Positions 1-10,668 of a DNA stretch of 64,000 nucleotides are shown here, one piece after another. The stretch spans positions 606,001-670,000 of the forward strand of contig JAYKKM010000382.1 of assembly GCA_035772405.1 (NCBI GenBank). The letters run 5' to 3'. The notes under the pieces were generated by a model. The model did no database searches and was not told the origin of the DNA. It worked only from the letters and a program-made list of their open reading frames with translations. This DNA comes from Chrysogorgia sp. JL179-B06 (Eukaryota > Cnidaria > Anthozoa > Scleralcyonacea > Chrysogorgiidae). Position 1 is the first letter of the stretch. Each line of letters starts with the position of its first letter. Made by a program: the position numbers and the translations under genes.

Positions 1-130
1 CCTAACCTGCCACCTTACGAGTTTTCTATTTAGGTTACGGTTTCTACTGCCGGTTAGAAAACTCGCGTTAGGCGGTGGGTTAGGATCTTTGTTGTTTTGG
101 GGTCGGTTATTATTATCCACCTCGTTAGGC
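1..130. repeat. GC-rich GGTTAG-type repeat fragment
   Basis: The block contains TTAGGCGGTGGGTTAGGATC followed by TTTGTTGTTTTGGGGT. A close relative occurs at about 35,520-35,640, where GGCGGGGGTTAGGGTTAGG precedes the same ATCTTTGTTGT text. It is therefore a dispersed repeat family with a telomere-like G-rich core. No coding potential was seen. Confidence 0.55.
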
Positions 131-460
131 AAATTGTTGTTTCGTTTCGCAAACCCATATTTAAGTACAAGAAACCTCAAAAAAAATAACACTAATACTG
201 ATTAATACATGTACTAATACACTAACTGTAATTACTATAACATTATAAATCACTACAACACATATTAAGGACTTGGTGTAATCTACTATAAAGTGGATGT
301 GGTCCGTGGTTAGTTTGCGTGGTTATGGTATCAGTTTTGGGCAACTTTAATACCTCTAATACCTCTTTACCCCTTGTGAAATACATTTACATGTAGGACC
401 ATTTTAGTTACATTTTTCATGTTTTCACTGTTTGTTTTTGGTCTACTAAACAGGAACAAG
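131..460. other. AT-rich DNA, nothing recognised
   Basis: I see no open frame with recognisable protein, no RNA gene and no clear repeat in this stretch. Confidence 0.5.
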
Positions 461-674
461 TTAGATTATCATTCACTTCGTTTCTATATCCTGAATTTTG
501 ATTGGTTAGTTTACCTGCAAATAACTCAGATGACTGAAATGCTCAGAAAAATTATTTGCAGCAAAAGGCAAATTTTACAATTGCGCATGCTCAGAAAATT
601 ATTTGCAGTAAGTTATTTGCAGGTAAACTAACCAATCAAAATTCAGGATAGAAACGAAGTGAATGATAATCTAA
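461..674. repeat. Foldback MITE, 66-bp terminal inverted repeats
   Basis: Bases 461-526 are the reverse complement of 611-674 apart from one 2-base gap. The 84-base centre contains two copies of a CTCAGAAAA(A)TTATTTGCAG motif. The whole can fold into one long hairpin. Non-autonomous DNA element; superfamily not assigned. The small open frame across it is only the hairpin read as protein. Confidence 0.75.
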
Positions 675-711
675 AAGGTTGGTGTAATTCCAAACTACTG
701 TATATACTATA

Positions 712-768
712 TACTGTATATATATATATATATTATATATATATACTGTATATATATACTGTATATCA
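712..768. repeat. (TA)n-rich microsatellite
   Basis: TATATA runs interrupted by CTG repeat the word ATATACTGTATA several times. Confidence 0.85.
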
Positions 769-1386
769 CATCAATAATATCAGTTTACCCTATTTGCACA
801 GTTTGCAATTGTTTATTCCATCTTACTTCTGAGTTCTGCCATGAAGGTGCAAATAGAGCATTCCAGTAGAATGTGTTGAGGAAATGGTAGGATCCCTATC
901 ATGCATAATAAACATAAATCAGATCCACCAATGCTTTGTTTGAACATTCCATGAATGTCGGATCCTCCCCAGTAATAAAGACTTGTCGAATGTCCTCCAA
1001 TGATCCAATACATGTAATTTTAAACTGTACCAGCTTGTCTTTAAAAATGTTCTCTACATTTGTAGATGACTGTAAAGAGAAATTATATATATTATATTCA
1101 TACAGGTTATATTTACTCTCAACTGTATTTCTCAAACGCATTAATAATTCATGAGCTAATTATCCAATAATAAAGACCCATCTAGCCATGGGATTGCATT
1201 TGGATAACTAAGTCAAACACCGTGTCTCAGAACAGTAAAATATCCTAATTACGTATGCCGATCAAATGTATTGTAGTGTTCAACTAACATAACCCTCCCA
1301 TGAGAGAATATCATCCAATCATATCAAATATAACCTATACTTGTGTTAATTTGGGAAGCTATTTAAACAACTCCAGCTCGTGTCGC
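769..1386. other. Unassigned AT-rich DNA
   Basis: Only short overlapping open frames on both strands with no protein resemblance. No repeat structure noted. Confidence 0.45.
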
Positions 1387-1484
1387 ACCGGGATATCCAA
1401 ACACTCGAAAACAATTAACAAAAACACTCGCACTACACGCTCGTGTTTTCATACATTGTTTTCTCGTGTTTGGATATCCCGGTG
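1387..1484. repeat. Short hairpin element with about 30-bp arms
   Basis: CACCGGGATATCCAAACACT near 1,387 reads as its reverse complement near 1,465-1,483, and the match extends through the neighbouring ATTGTTTTC. A roughly 100-bp miniature inverted-repeat element is the simplest reading. Confidence 0.65.
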
Positions 1485-1689
1485 AAACACTCGCTGTCGT
1501 TGTTCAAATATTACGTGAATGATTGTCACTATTTGTGATATGATTGTCACCATTAAATAGTGGTGTTGGTCATGTGGCTTTCACTTTGGTATGGCCAGGT
1601 TCACTTGGCAGTTGCCCATCCTGCCTGATGCTACTGGTTATATCTATAAACAAGCCTGCAATTCACCACCCCCTGTAATTCATACAGTA

Positions 1690-2425
1690 AGATGAAATGT
1701 TGTTTACCGTTCCTTAATATATTTTCTAGTTTCCAGAGTTATAAAGATTTAAAGATGTCAAAATCAAGGGAAAATACAGAACAAACAAATTGCTGATTCA
1801 GCACAACTTTATGACGTCATATTGTTTGAATGTTAGTTTGGTGAATGTTTAAATTAACTATAGCTCAGTTACTATATGCCAGAATTAAATGAACCTTTAC
1901 ACACAGATAGTGAAAGATGAAACACAGTTGATAATGTCACTGATTTTGTTGTCAAGGTAACACTGTTGTACCCAGGCCCTTGCACGGATTTTATAAAACA
2001 CACTGTATTTATCACTGGGTGTATAATTTTCAAATTATTATAGTATAAATTTATTTTAGGCATGCATAGGTATGACAAGCACATGTCTGATATTATTTTA
2101 TTCTTATCAAGACAGAGTATGAAGGTGTTTTATAAAATCTGTGCAAGGGGCCTGGGTACAACAGTGTTACCTTGACAACAAAATTAGTGACATTATCAAC
2201 TGTGTTTCATCTTTCACTATCTGTGTGCAAAGGTTCATTTGATTCTGACATATTAGTTCATTTAGACATTCACCAAACTAACATTCAAACAATATGATGT
2301 CATACTCATAAATTTGTGCTGAATCAGCAATTTGTTTGTGCCATATTTTCCCTTGATTTTGACATCTTTAAATCTTTATAACTCTGGAACTAGAAAATAT
2401 ATCACTGAATGGTAAACAGCATTTT
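1690..2425. repeat. Foldback element with 300-bp arms
   Basis: The left arm (about 1,690-2,003) and right arm (about 2,125-2,425) are inverted copies. Both contain the CCTGGGTACAACAGTGTTAC block (read on opposite strands), a block ending in a cAMP-response-like TGACGTCAT or its variant, and a CTTTATAACTCTGGAA block. The arms carry scattered mismatches and a spacer of about 120 bp. No transposase is encoded. Non-autonomous foldback transposon, family unknown. Confidence 0.75.
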
Positions 2426-2637
2426 GGTAAAAACATTTAGTTGAAACTCTAATTTTATCTTGATTAGATTTCAGTGACATTGTATTTTATCTATAGTAAG
2501 AACGCTGTCAAACATAGTTATTGACATTTCTGACTATTCATTATGTTGTAATTATTCTAATTAGTTATTTTATACGTCCTCATTCTATTTATCATATTAT
2601 AACCTTTATATATTGTACTTAAGGCCAAATAAAAAAA

Positions 2638-3016
2638 AATTGTGTAGTTCCGGTTACCCGACCGACCCTAGCTCAGCTCGCCCGTCCCTGTAAATTTTGT
2701 GACATATTTTTGCACCAAATGACTATTAGCCATAAAAAGGGTAGGTTTTATAGTTTTTACACAGACTTTAATGATAAAATAAGTTTTACCCTGTTAAAAA
2801 GCGTAAATAAGATCACTACGTGACCTGCCACCGTCGCTGGCTTTGTAACAATCGCCATTTTGCTAAATTAGTTCCCAGGCCGTCATTCTTGCACAACAAT
2901 ATAATGGAACAAGATGATGGCCTGTGTGGCAATAGAACAAAAACTTTTCTCAAAAATAATAAAATCCCGACCTACCTACCCTAATTTTTTAAAGATGTAA
3001 CCGGAACCACATAATT
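2638..3016. repeat. MITE with GTTCCGGTTAC terminal inverted repeats
   Basis: The left end TGTGTAGTTCCGGTTAC is matched by TATGTGGTTCCGGTTAC on the minus strand at the right end (about 3,000-3,016). Subterminal blocks rich in CCGACC/CCTACC also mirror each other. It is about 380 bp with no coding capacity. Confidence 0.65.
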
Positions 3017-3093
3017 TTAATTTACTTTTAATTTATTTATTTTTAATTCATAATTTACTTGGCCTAATTTCCTAGAATAAGTAATTATGTTAT

Positions 3094-3256
3094 ATACCGT
3101 AGAATCTTGAAAGTAACCGCCCACCGAAAGTAGCGGCCCCCTCGAAAGTAGCCACTTTTTTAAACAATTACTACGAACACCCGAAAGTAGCTGTCCGATC
3201 TTAAAGTAATGCCCCCCCCCCCAAAAGTAGCCATAACTATTGTATAAATAAGTTGT
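3094..3256 (+). repeat. Left half of a MITE split by the Ngaro-type element
   Basis: Starts with ATACCGTAGAATCTTGAAAG and continues with repeats of GAAAGTAGC. The reverse complement of this terminus ends the block at 10,095. The two halves together look like one small inverted-repeat element interrupted by the retrotransposon at 3,257-9,705. Confidence 0.65.
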
Positions 3257-3410
3257 AAATGTATTTTATTATATCATAATAAAAGAAGTTAACGTTTAAC
3301 GGTGTCAGCGGTTTCTCTCATGCGGGTCCCGGGACTCCGGGTCCTTCGTTACCGTATATAAACACTGGCTCAAATGGCATTCGGCTTACTCACCGATCGT
3401 TCGCTACGTC
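3257..3410 (+). repeat. Split direct repeat A1
   Basis: 154 bp beginning AAATGTATTTTATTATATC and ending TCGTTCGCTACGTC. By eye it is identical to 9,041-9,194. It contains a GC-rich CGGGTCCCGGGACTCCGGGT palindrome and a TATA-like element. Confidence 0.85.
3350..3362 (+). promoter_or_regulatory. TATA-like element in repeat A1
   Basis: CCGTATATAAACACTGG lies in A1 upstream of the internal region, where transcription of such an element should start. The same site is repeated in A2. Promoter function is inferred from position and sequence only. Confidence 0.4.
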
Positions 3411-4486
3411 GCTTATGCCTCGGATATCACGTAATAGTCTTTCTTCTTTATCTCCTCTGGAGATTATGCCGATTTCAAACGAATGACCGCTCCTTTCAAC
3501 GGTGACTTCGCCTGTTTCAAACTTCGTCCTCGACCTTGACGAGTTCTTGGTTGGCGGACATTGCCGATGCAATCTATTCGGTTACCAAAGACTTCTGTCA
3601 CGTCGTTGCCAGCCTGTTTCGGCTGTGATTCCTTCGTTGGGGCGCCTCGTTGCTTGGCCAGCCGACGGTACCGAGTCGACCGTCGCCTACGTTTTTTGCT
3701 TTCGCTCGATAGCCCAGCTCGCTTTATTTTTAGCCATCCGTCGACATCGCATTTTCCCCTTCGCCTCTACGGCCGGTTCTTCGTCAAATACAAGTTCCTG
3801 TCCTCGGCATTGGGCAGTCGACATCGTCAGGTACGAACTTAAATTTCGTTCCACCACAGTTAATAGTTTACCTTCGCTCAGCCTCGAATCTCGTCGTCGA
3901 TTCTCTCGGTTCGTTGTTGGGGTTTTTTTTTCCCCGTACCCCAATTTCCCGCGTTTGTGAGGCCTGGTTTTTTTTTTTCTTCCCACCTCGTTCGGCTATC
4001 CTAAACGCGGATTTCGTCGGATTTGCCCAACCTTTTGGACGATCCGTTCGCCTTGTATGAGCCGTCGTTCTCGCTGTGGGAGAAGCGCGTAGTTTTACCC
4101 CCTCGTCGCAAAATTATCCGATATCAATTTCGGGGATTGAGGCGTTCACCATTTTCTCGCCGCGTCTTTACTTCGCGATATACTGTTGGTTGACATACGA
4201 TCGCACCTTTTCGAAGGGACGCCGCTGCACGACGGTTGTTAACAGATCGGTCCAGGATGAACTCCGTTTAACCGATTTGTTCACTTTATTTATTTTTTCA
4301 TACTTTGTCATCCGGGAATCCCGGCATTGGGTCTGGTTCCTCATACCGGAACGCCGGTCGATGTTCCGAGGTTCCCAGCTGCACCGGTATTCACCGTCGT
4401 TCGGTTTACCTTAGCGCCATCGTGGTGTCCCCCCCGGTTGTGTGGCCGCCCGGGGAGGGTTTGTTCGTCTCGTTCCCTCGCTCTGT
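3411..4486 (+). other. GC-richer internal region of the YR retrotransposon, probable gag remains
   Basis: Base composition is clearly richer in G and C than the surrounding DNA, and several overlapping open frames of 60-150 codons occur on both strands. In Ngaro elements a gag-like ORF precedes the RT, so this is where its remains would lie. I could not recognise a gag motif or zinc knuckle in any frame. Confidence 0.35.
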
Positions 4487-6159
4487 CGCATAATAATTCG
4501 CGGTCAGTCGCGTGCGGTTAGCTATCCGTTTTTCAGTTTGCATCGTTTCGCACCGCTGTCAGGGGGGTGGTCGTCTCCTTCTGTCGCATAGTAATAATTC
4601 GCGTGCGGTTAGCCCTCCGTTTTTCAGTTTGCATCGTTTCGCTCCGCTGTCAGGGGGGTGGTCGTCTCCTTCTGTCGCATAGTAATAATTCGCGGTCAGT
4701 CGCGTGCGGTTAGCCCTCCGTTTTTCAGTTTGCATTGTTTCACACCGCTATCAGGGGGGTGTTCGTCTCCTTCTGTCGCATAGTAATAATTCGCGGTCAG
4801 TCGCGTGCGGTTAGCCCTCCGTTTTTCAGTTTGCATCGTTTTCGCACCGCTGTCAGGGGGGTGGTCGTCTCCTTCTGTCGCATAGTAATAATTCTCGTGC
4901 GGTTAGCCCTCCGTTTTTTCAGTTTGCATCGTTTCGCTCCGCTGTCAGGGGGGTGTTCGTCCCCTTCTGTCGCATAGTAATAATTCGCGGTCAGTCGCGT
5001 GCGGTTAGCCCTCCGTTTTCAGTTTGCATTGTTTCGCACCGCTATCAGGGGGGTGTTCGTCTCCTTCTGTCGCATAGTAATAATTCGCGGTCAGTCGCGT
5101 GCGGTTAGCCCTTCGTTTTTTCAGTTTGCATCGTTTCGCACCGCTGTCTGGGGGGTGTTCGTCTCCTTCTGTCGCATAGTAATAATTCGCGTGCGGTTAG
5201 CCCTCCGTTTTTCAGTTTGCATCGTTTCGCACCGCTGTCAGGGGGGTGTTCGTCCCCTTCTGTCGCATACTAATAATTCGCAGTCAGTCGCGTGCGGTTA
5301 GCCCTCCGTTTTTTTCAGTTTGCATTGTTTCGCACCGCTGTCAGGGGGGTGTTCGTCTCCGTCTGTCGCATAGTAATAATTCGCGGTCAGTCGCGTGCGG
5401 TTAGCCCTCCGTTTTTTGTTTTTTTTTTGTTTTTTTTTTTTGTTTTTTTTCAGTTTGCATCGTTTCGCACCGCTGTCAGGGGGGTGTTCGTTAATAATTC
5501 GCGGTCAGTCGCGTGCGGTCAGCCCTCCGTTTTTTCAGTTCGCATCGTTTCGCAACCGCTGTAAGGGGGTGTTCATCTCCCTCGCTGCCTCTACTCGGTA
5601 CGTCGGGGAGGCTCGTTACGTCGCTTAATAATTAATAATTCGCGTGCGGTTTGCGGGTTCGCACCGCCTCGTCTCGCACCGCCTCGTCTCGCACCGCTGT
5701 CAGGTGGGTGTTCGTTTCCTTCTGTCGCATAGTAATAATTCGCGGTCATTCGCGTGTGGTTAGCGCTTCCGTATCGGTTCGCACCGCCTCGTTTCGCAAC
5801 CGCTGTTAGGGGGGGTTGTCTCCTTCGCTTCTTCTACCCCTTACGTCGGGAGACTCGTTACGTCGCATAATAATAATAATAATTCGCAGTCATTCCGCGT
5901 GCGGTTAGCGATCGGTTCGCACCGCTGTTCGGGGGGGGGGGGGTATTGTCCGTCTCCTACGCTGCCTCTACCCCTTACGTCAAGGAGGTTCGTTACGTCG
6001 CTTAATAATCATAATTCGCAGTCTTTCGCGTGCGGTTAGCAATGGGTTCGCACCGCTGTTCGGCGGGGGGGGGTATTGTCCGTCTCCTTCGCTACGTCGC
6101 TTAATAACAACAATTCGCAGTCTTTCGCGTGCGGTTTGCGATCGGTTCGCACCGCTGTT

Positions 6160-6199
<40 letters not shown>

Positions 6200-7110
6200 C
6201 TCTTCTCCGTCGCTGCCTCTACTCCTTACGTCGGGGCGGCTTGTTACGTCGCTTAATAATAAGTCGCAGTCTTTCGCGTGTGGTTAGCGATCAGTTCGCA
6301 CCGCTGTTCGGGGGGGGGGGGGTATTGTCCGTCTCATTCGCTTCATCTCCCCCTTCCGTCGGGGAGGTTCGTTACGTCGCTTAATAATAATAATTCGCAG
6401 TCATTCGCGTGCGGTTAGCGATCGGTTCGCACCGCTGTTCGGGCGGGGGGTATTGTTCTTCTCCTTCGCTGCCTCTACTCCTACGTCGTGGAGGCTGGTT
6501 ACGTCGCTTAGCGTTCGGTTCGCACCGCTGTTCGGGCGGGGGGTATTGTTCTTCTCCTTCGCTGCCTCTTCTCCTTACGTCGGGGAGGCTCGTTACGTCG
6601 CTTACCACTAATTCGCTGTTATTCGCGTGCGGTTAGCGTTCGGTTCGCACCGCTGTTCGGGCAGGGGGGGTATTGTTCTTCTCCTTCGCTACGTCGCTTA
6701 ACAATAATTCGCAGTCATACGCGTGCGGTTAGCGATCGGTTCGCACCGCTGTTCGGAGGGTATTGTTCGTCTCCTTCGCTGCCTCTACTCCTTACGTCGG
6801 GGAGGCTCGTTACGGCGCTTAGTTATAATAATTCGCGGTCATTCGCGTGCGGTTTTGGCGCTCCGTATCGGTTCGCATCGCCTCGTTTCGCACCGCTGTC
6901 AGGGCGTGTTCGTCTTCTTCGCTGCCGCTACTCCTTCCGTCGGGGAGGCTCGTTCCATCGCGTAGTAATAATCGGTCATTCGCGTATTATTAGCGCTCCG
7001 CATCGTTTCGCATCGCCTAAGGGGGAGGGGGGGGGGGAGTTTTCGCTACCCATGCATCTGACGTCGGGGAGGCTCGTTCCATCACGCAATAATTATCTGC
7101 TCATTCGCGT
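4487..7110 (+). repeat. Tandem array, about 25 units of 95-130 bp
   Basis: Units contain TAATAATTCGCGGTCAGTCG, CGTGCGGTTAGC, TTCGCACCGCTGT, a G run and TCTCCTTCTGTCGC. From 4.49 to about 5.58 kb the unit is near 98 bp; later units add a CTACTCCTTACGTCGGGGAG block and longer G runs. The block TCGCTACGTCGCTTA in later units resembles the end of repeat A1 (3,400-3,416). Long frames translate the array into repetitive Arg/Ser/Val-rich text and are not credible genes. Confidence 0.85.
6161..6196 (+). repeat. Uninterrupted run of 36 G
   Basis: Pure guanine run inside the tandem array. Other array units carry 6-12 G at the same place, so this unit expanded. The length may be an assembly estimate, since such runs sequence poorly. 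Confidence 0.85.
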
Positions 7111-7506
7111 GCGTTTAGTGTTTGGCATCGGTTTGCACCTTCAATAGGGGTGTTCGCGTCTTTTGCTGCCACCGCTCCCCCGTTCATCCCAGTTTTTTCG
7201 CGCACGGTCAGCGAGTCGCAACGTATCGCACCACTTACGGGGGGAGGCTGTTCTCGCTCGTCGATAGTCCTGTCATCTCCTACTTCCGCCCCTTTCCGTT
7301 GTAGGCCTACCGTTGGTCCTTCCGCTCGTAGCTCGGGTCACTCCCCTAAACTTTCGGGAATTTCAGAGGGAGTTAGAGCGTCACCCGGACCGCGCCCGCG
7401 TGATTTTTTTTTTTGTCGTGGAGGGGATTCTAGATGGTCTTTGATTCGCATGCGGTGTGCCTTGTCTCGGCGAGGCGCAACTTGAAATCGGCAATGCAAA
7501 ATCCCG

Positions 7507-8370
7507 ATGTTATCGATGCATATTTGGCCAATGAAGTTTCAAAACCGTGTTTTTGGTCCCGTCGCTGTTCCGCCGGTAGCTGCTCTTCAATGTAGCCCGT
7601 TTGGTGTTATCCCCGAGAAGAACCAGCCTGGGAAATGGCGCCCTCCTGGCCAAGTTCGATGGGCATCAAGGAACGTTCTCATTCATTCGTCGGAACGTTA
7701 CCTCTTAGGTCTGCGATGGCGCAACCAATACTACGTTGATCTGAATCTCCCATTTGGGCTGCGGTCCGCCCCCTTTCTTTTTTTTCGATTCCGTTGTCGC
7801 CTTGCTCGAATGGATCTTGCGCTGCAACTACAATAAACAGAAAAGGTTTTCTATTCCACTACCATCGTTGTTTTGTGGGGGCCCGCCCCCCCCCCCCCCC
7901 CCCCCCCGCCTAACGATCGCGCCCGGTGATTCGAGTCAATGCGCGGTCAATGTCGCCAAAGCCCGGTCGGTGTTCGGACGTTTAGGCCTCCCTCTCCGGG
8001 TTCCACCACGCGCCTTGGGTATCGAGTTGGACTCGGTCCGTCAACTCGTGCGCCTTCCGTCGTGCAAATTTATGGCTTCCCTCGAGTTGTTGCAACGCTG
8101 GGCCACGAAGCGTTGTTGCACCCGCTCCGAACTGGAATCGTTAATCGCCTCCCCGGCCGCTCCTTTGTTTCGTCGGATGATCGAACTTCTCAGCGCTTTC
8201 CGTTCGCCCTCGCACCCCCTTCGTCTCAACGTTGCCTGTCGCCGGGAGTTGGCGTGGTGGTTAGAATTCTTTCCCGTCGTCGTTGCCGCCCACGTTTGTG
8301 GTTCGTTTTGGGCTCGCACCCGTGGTCCGTTCAATTCGTCCCGCCACTTGTCTTTGGGCGGATGTTGAAG
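7507..8370 (+). pseudogene. Broken reverse transcriptase/RNase H of the DIRS-group element
   Basis: The first frame (7,507-7,836) contains SPFGVIPEKNQPGKWR and YYVDLNLPFGLRSAPF, blocks typical of DIRS/Ngaro reverse transcriptases. A second frame (7,754-8,368) continues with text typical of the RT C-terminal and RNase H part, such as LGIELDSVRQLVRLP and RRELAWWLEFFP. The segment expected to carry the catalytic YxDD motif is gone: a run of C at about 7,881-7,908 stands just before TIAPGDSSQCAVN. The piece between GKWR and the palm is also shortened. The enzyme cannot be functional. It lies upstream of the recombinase, as usual for this order. Confidence 0.75.
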
Positions 8371-8429
8371 TATCTCCTGGTTCCATTCCGCCCGCATTTC
8401 TTCTACGCCGTTCAGGTCACGACATCTGC

Positions 8430-8700
8430 CTAGTATTGGCTCTCCAACACTTTCTGGCTTACCGCGGTCTATCAGCTGATCTCCTCACTCGTGCTGGCAT
8501 TACTGGAAAGTACTCCAGTCATAGTTTCCGCATTGGGGCAGCCGCGGAGGCAGGGGTACCGGCTCATTTAATTCAAGTCCTGGGTCGGTGGTCCAGCGCG
8601 GCTTATCGGGAATCCGTTAGCACGTCACCAGCAACGATTACGCGCATCGCTCCGCTTCTTTCAGGGGTTGGAGTCAGTCTTGGGAGGCGGTTCCCAACGG
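8430..8700 (+). pseudogene. C-terminal tyrosine recombinase remnant of the DIRS-group element
   Basis: The frame reads ALQHFLAYRGLSADLLTRAG, then YSSHSFRIGAAAEAGVPAHL and IQVLGRWSSAAYRE. The H-x-x-R pair (H-S-F-R) and the following LGRW are hallmarks of the catalytic end of tyrosine recombinases. The N-terminal half, with the first catalytic Arg, is not intact in this frame. The text after LGRWSSAAYR diverges from what is usual, so the nucleophilic Tyr cannot be assigned. It ends just before B1, as expected for the last gene of the element. Confidence 0.75.
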
Positions 8701-8738
8701 TAACCTTTCTCCAACCCCCCGTGGTTGTAGCCTTACAT

Positions 8739-9040
8739 TGGAGGAGGTTCCGTTGGTTGGGGGGTTGTGTGCCCTGTCGGTAGAATTAGCATCGTGGCTC
8801 GGCGCTATCGACAGGATAGCTAACCTCGTCCACCCCTGGAGGCGAGATACCCTGGGGACGAGGTTGCGGGGTAGCTACTGACTCCATCCCCTCCGATCTG
8901 CAATACGGCAAAGTACCTAGATAATTCAATATGTGACGTTAGCGTGTGTCATTAACATAACGTGAGCATTGTTAACTATTCATACAAGGAAGGGGTAACG
9001 TATTTGGTATTTACGATTATTGAACACCGTGTGGGTAGTT
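8739..9040 (+). repeat. Split direct repeat B1
   Basis: Starts TGGAGGAGGTTCCGTTGGTT and ends GTGGGTAGTT directly at the start of A2. It matches 9,400-9,705 with a few one-base gaps. Confidence 0.85.
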
Positions 9041-9194
9041 AAATGTATTTTATTATATCATAATAAAAGAAGTTAACGTTTAACGGTGTCAGCGGTTTCT
9101 CTCATGCGGGTCCCGGGACTCCGGGTCCTTCGTTACCGTATATAAACACTGGCTCAAATGGCATTCGGCTTACTCACCGATCGTTCGCTACGTC
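9041..9194 (+). repeat. Split direct repeat A2
   Basis: Copy of A1 (3,257-3,410), 154 bp, apparently identical, abutting B1 without a spacer. Confidence 0.85.
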
Positions 9195-9399
9195 CCGCCC
9201 TCTCCCACCCCTTCACATTGTTTCTTCTTCAAATATCGCAGTTTAGGTTCCTTCGCGCCAGCTAGATTCGCATCCGTCGATGCTTGGCATATTGTACGGT
9301 GAGCTCTTCAACTTGGGTAAGTACCGATCTACATGTACTTCTTCTTCATAGTTTTGTTTCTTTCCCCGTTTTAGACGGGTGACTTTGCAGATCGCGGGA

Positions 9400-9705
9400 T
9401 GGAGGAGGTTCCGTTGGTTGGGGGGTTGTGTGCCCTGTCGGTCTAGAATTAGCATCGTGGCTCGGCGCTATCGACAGGATAGCTAACCTCGTCCACCCTG
9501 GAGGCGAGATACCCTGGGGGACGAGGTTGCGGGGTAGCTACTGACTCCCATCCCCTCCGATCTGCAATACGGCAAAGTACCTAGATAATTCAATATGTGA
9601 CGTTAGCGTGTGTCATTAACATAACGTGAGCATTGTTATACTATTCATACAAGGAAGGGGTAACGTATTTGGTATTTACGATTATTGAACACCGTGTGGG
9701 TAGTT
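9400..9705 (+). repeat. Split direct repeat B2, right end of the element
   Basis: Copy of B1 ending TGTGGGTAGTT, after which similarity stops. The 205 bp between A2 and B2 is the unique spacer typical of this arrangement. Confidence 0.85.
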
Positions 9706-10095
9706 AACATCTGTTTAACAATGTATTTTGAATGGCATGGATTAAAACATGTATAAAAAATATATAAAATATTCAGGAATTTCAGACAGTAGTTATAAGT
9801 TTGTCTTTGTCCATCGTTCAGACGTCCTGTTCCATTTCCGTTCGGTATCTTGAACATTCAGTATCGAGTTACGGTAAATTATTAGCATTAGAAATTAAGG
9901 TAACAACTCTTATATAATTTAATCAAAATAAAACAAAACTTTGAAACGTTGTGCAAAATGTACAGTGGTGGTTAAAACTTGGCCGATGCTAAAAATAAAC
10001 AACCCAAAAGTATACCGCCCCTCAGAAAGTAGCCGCCTTAGAGGTCACTAATTTCGAAAGTAGCTGCCCCGGTTACTTTCGAGATTCTACGGTAT
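9706..10095 (-). repeat. Right half of the MITE split by the Ngaro-type element
   Basis: Ends CTTTCGAGATTCTACGGTAT, the reverse complement of the left terminus at 3,094. GAAAGTAGC blocks sit next to it, mirroring the left half. Confidence 0.6.
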
Positions 10096-10327
10096 TATTA
10101 CATCAATTTCTGGTACCGGTTAATTAGATATTAGTCTTCAATAGATAAAGAGCCTTCCATGAGGGATACTTATGCTATTGAATAAACCATTTTTATTAGT
10201 ATTGTTATTATTATTAATTAGCATAAGAAAATCTAATAGGAAGATAAGTCAGGATCACTTTGAATTTTTATAAGAGATAAATTGTGGCTATTATGAATAA
10301 AAATTAAATTACATTTGTACCAGTATA

Positions 10328-10668
10328 CAGTGGCGCTTAATAGTTTTTGTAACTCTTTCGTGCGTTGTAAAGTGCATGGAGTCTCAGTGTACATGCAGAG
10401 CGATTACACGCACAAGATTGTGTGCTGCGCTCAAAACTACACAGACTACACAAAGCTAATTGAGGCATAATACTCATTGTGATGTGTCTTCATTGAGGCA
10501 TAAATAAATTCTTTCATTTTGATTTGCACAAATTCGATGTCAACATGAAAGAATTCACCATGCCTCTATAAGACACTATCAGAGTGGGTGTAAAAATGCT
10601 TGCGTGTACACGAAGATTACACGCAATTTAGTCCACGAAGGTGTTACAAAACTTTTAAGCATCACTAG
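10328..10668. repeat. MITE with about 35-bp imperfect inverted ends
   Basis: GTGGCGCTTAATAGTTTTTG at the left is mirrored by the text ending CAAAACTTTTAAGCATCAC at the right. Subterminal TACACG-type blocks are mirrored as well. About 340 bp, non-coding. Confidence 0.6.

Larger units (their letters stand above)
3257..9705 (+). mobile_element. DIRS-group (Ngaro/PAT-type) YR retrotransposon with split direct repeats
   Basis: The repeat order is A1 (3,257-3,410), internal region, B1 (8,739-9,040), A2 (9,041-9,194), unique spacer, B2 (9,400-9,705). This A1...B1-A2...B2 layout is the signature of Ngaro/PAT elements in the DIRS order, which replicate by reverse transcriptase and integrate with a tyrosine recombinase. 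The internal region holds broken RT/RNase H sequence and then the C-terminal part of a tyrosine recombinase, both on the plus strand and in the expected order. An expanded tandem array fills 4.49-7.11 kb. The coding part is dead, but A1 and A2 look identical over 154 bp, suggesting fairly recent movement or repeat homogenisation. It sits inside a MITE. Confidence 0.8.

Noticed and set aside
4735..6965. Long plus-strand frames of 60-100 codons in the tandem array
   Set aside because: They simply translate the repeated units; codon phase shifts with unit length and the G runs.
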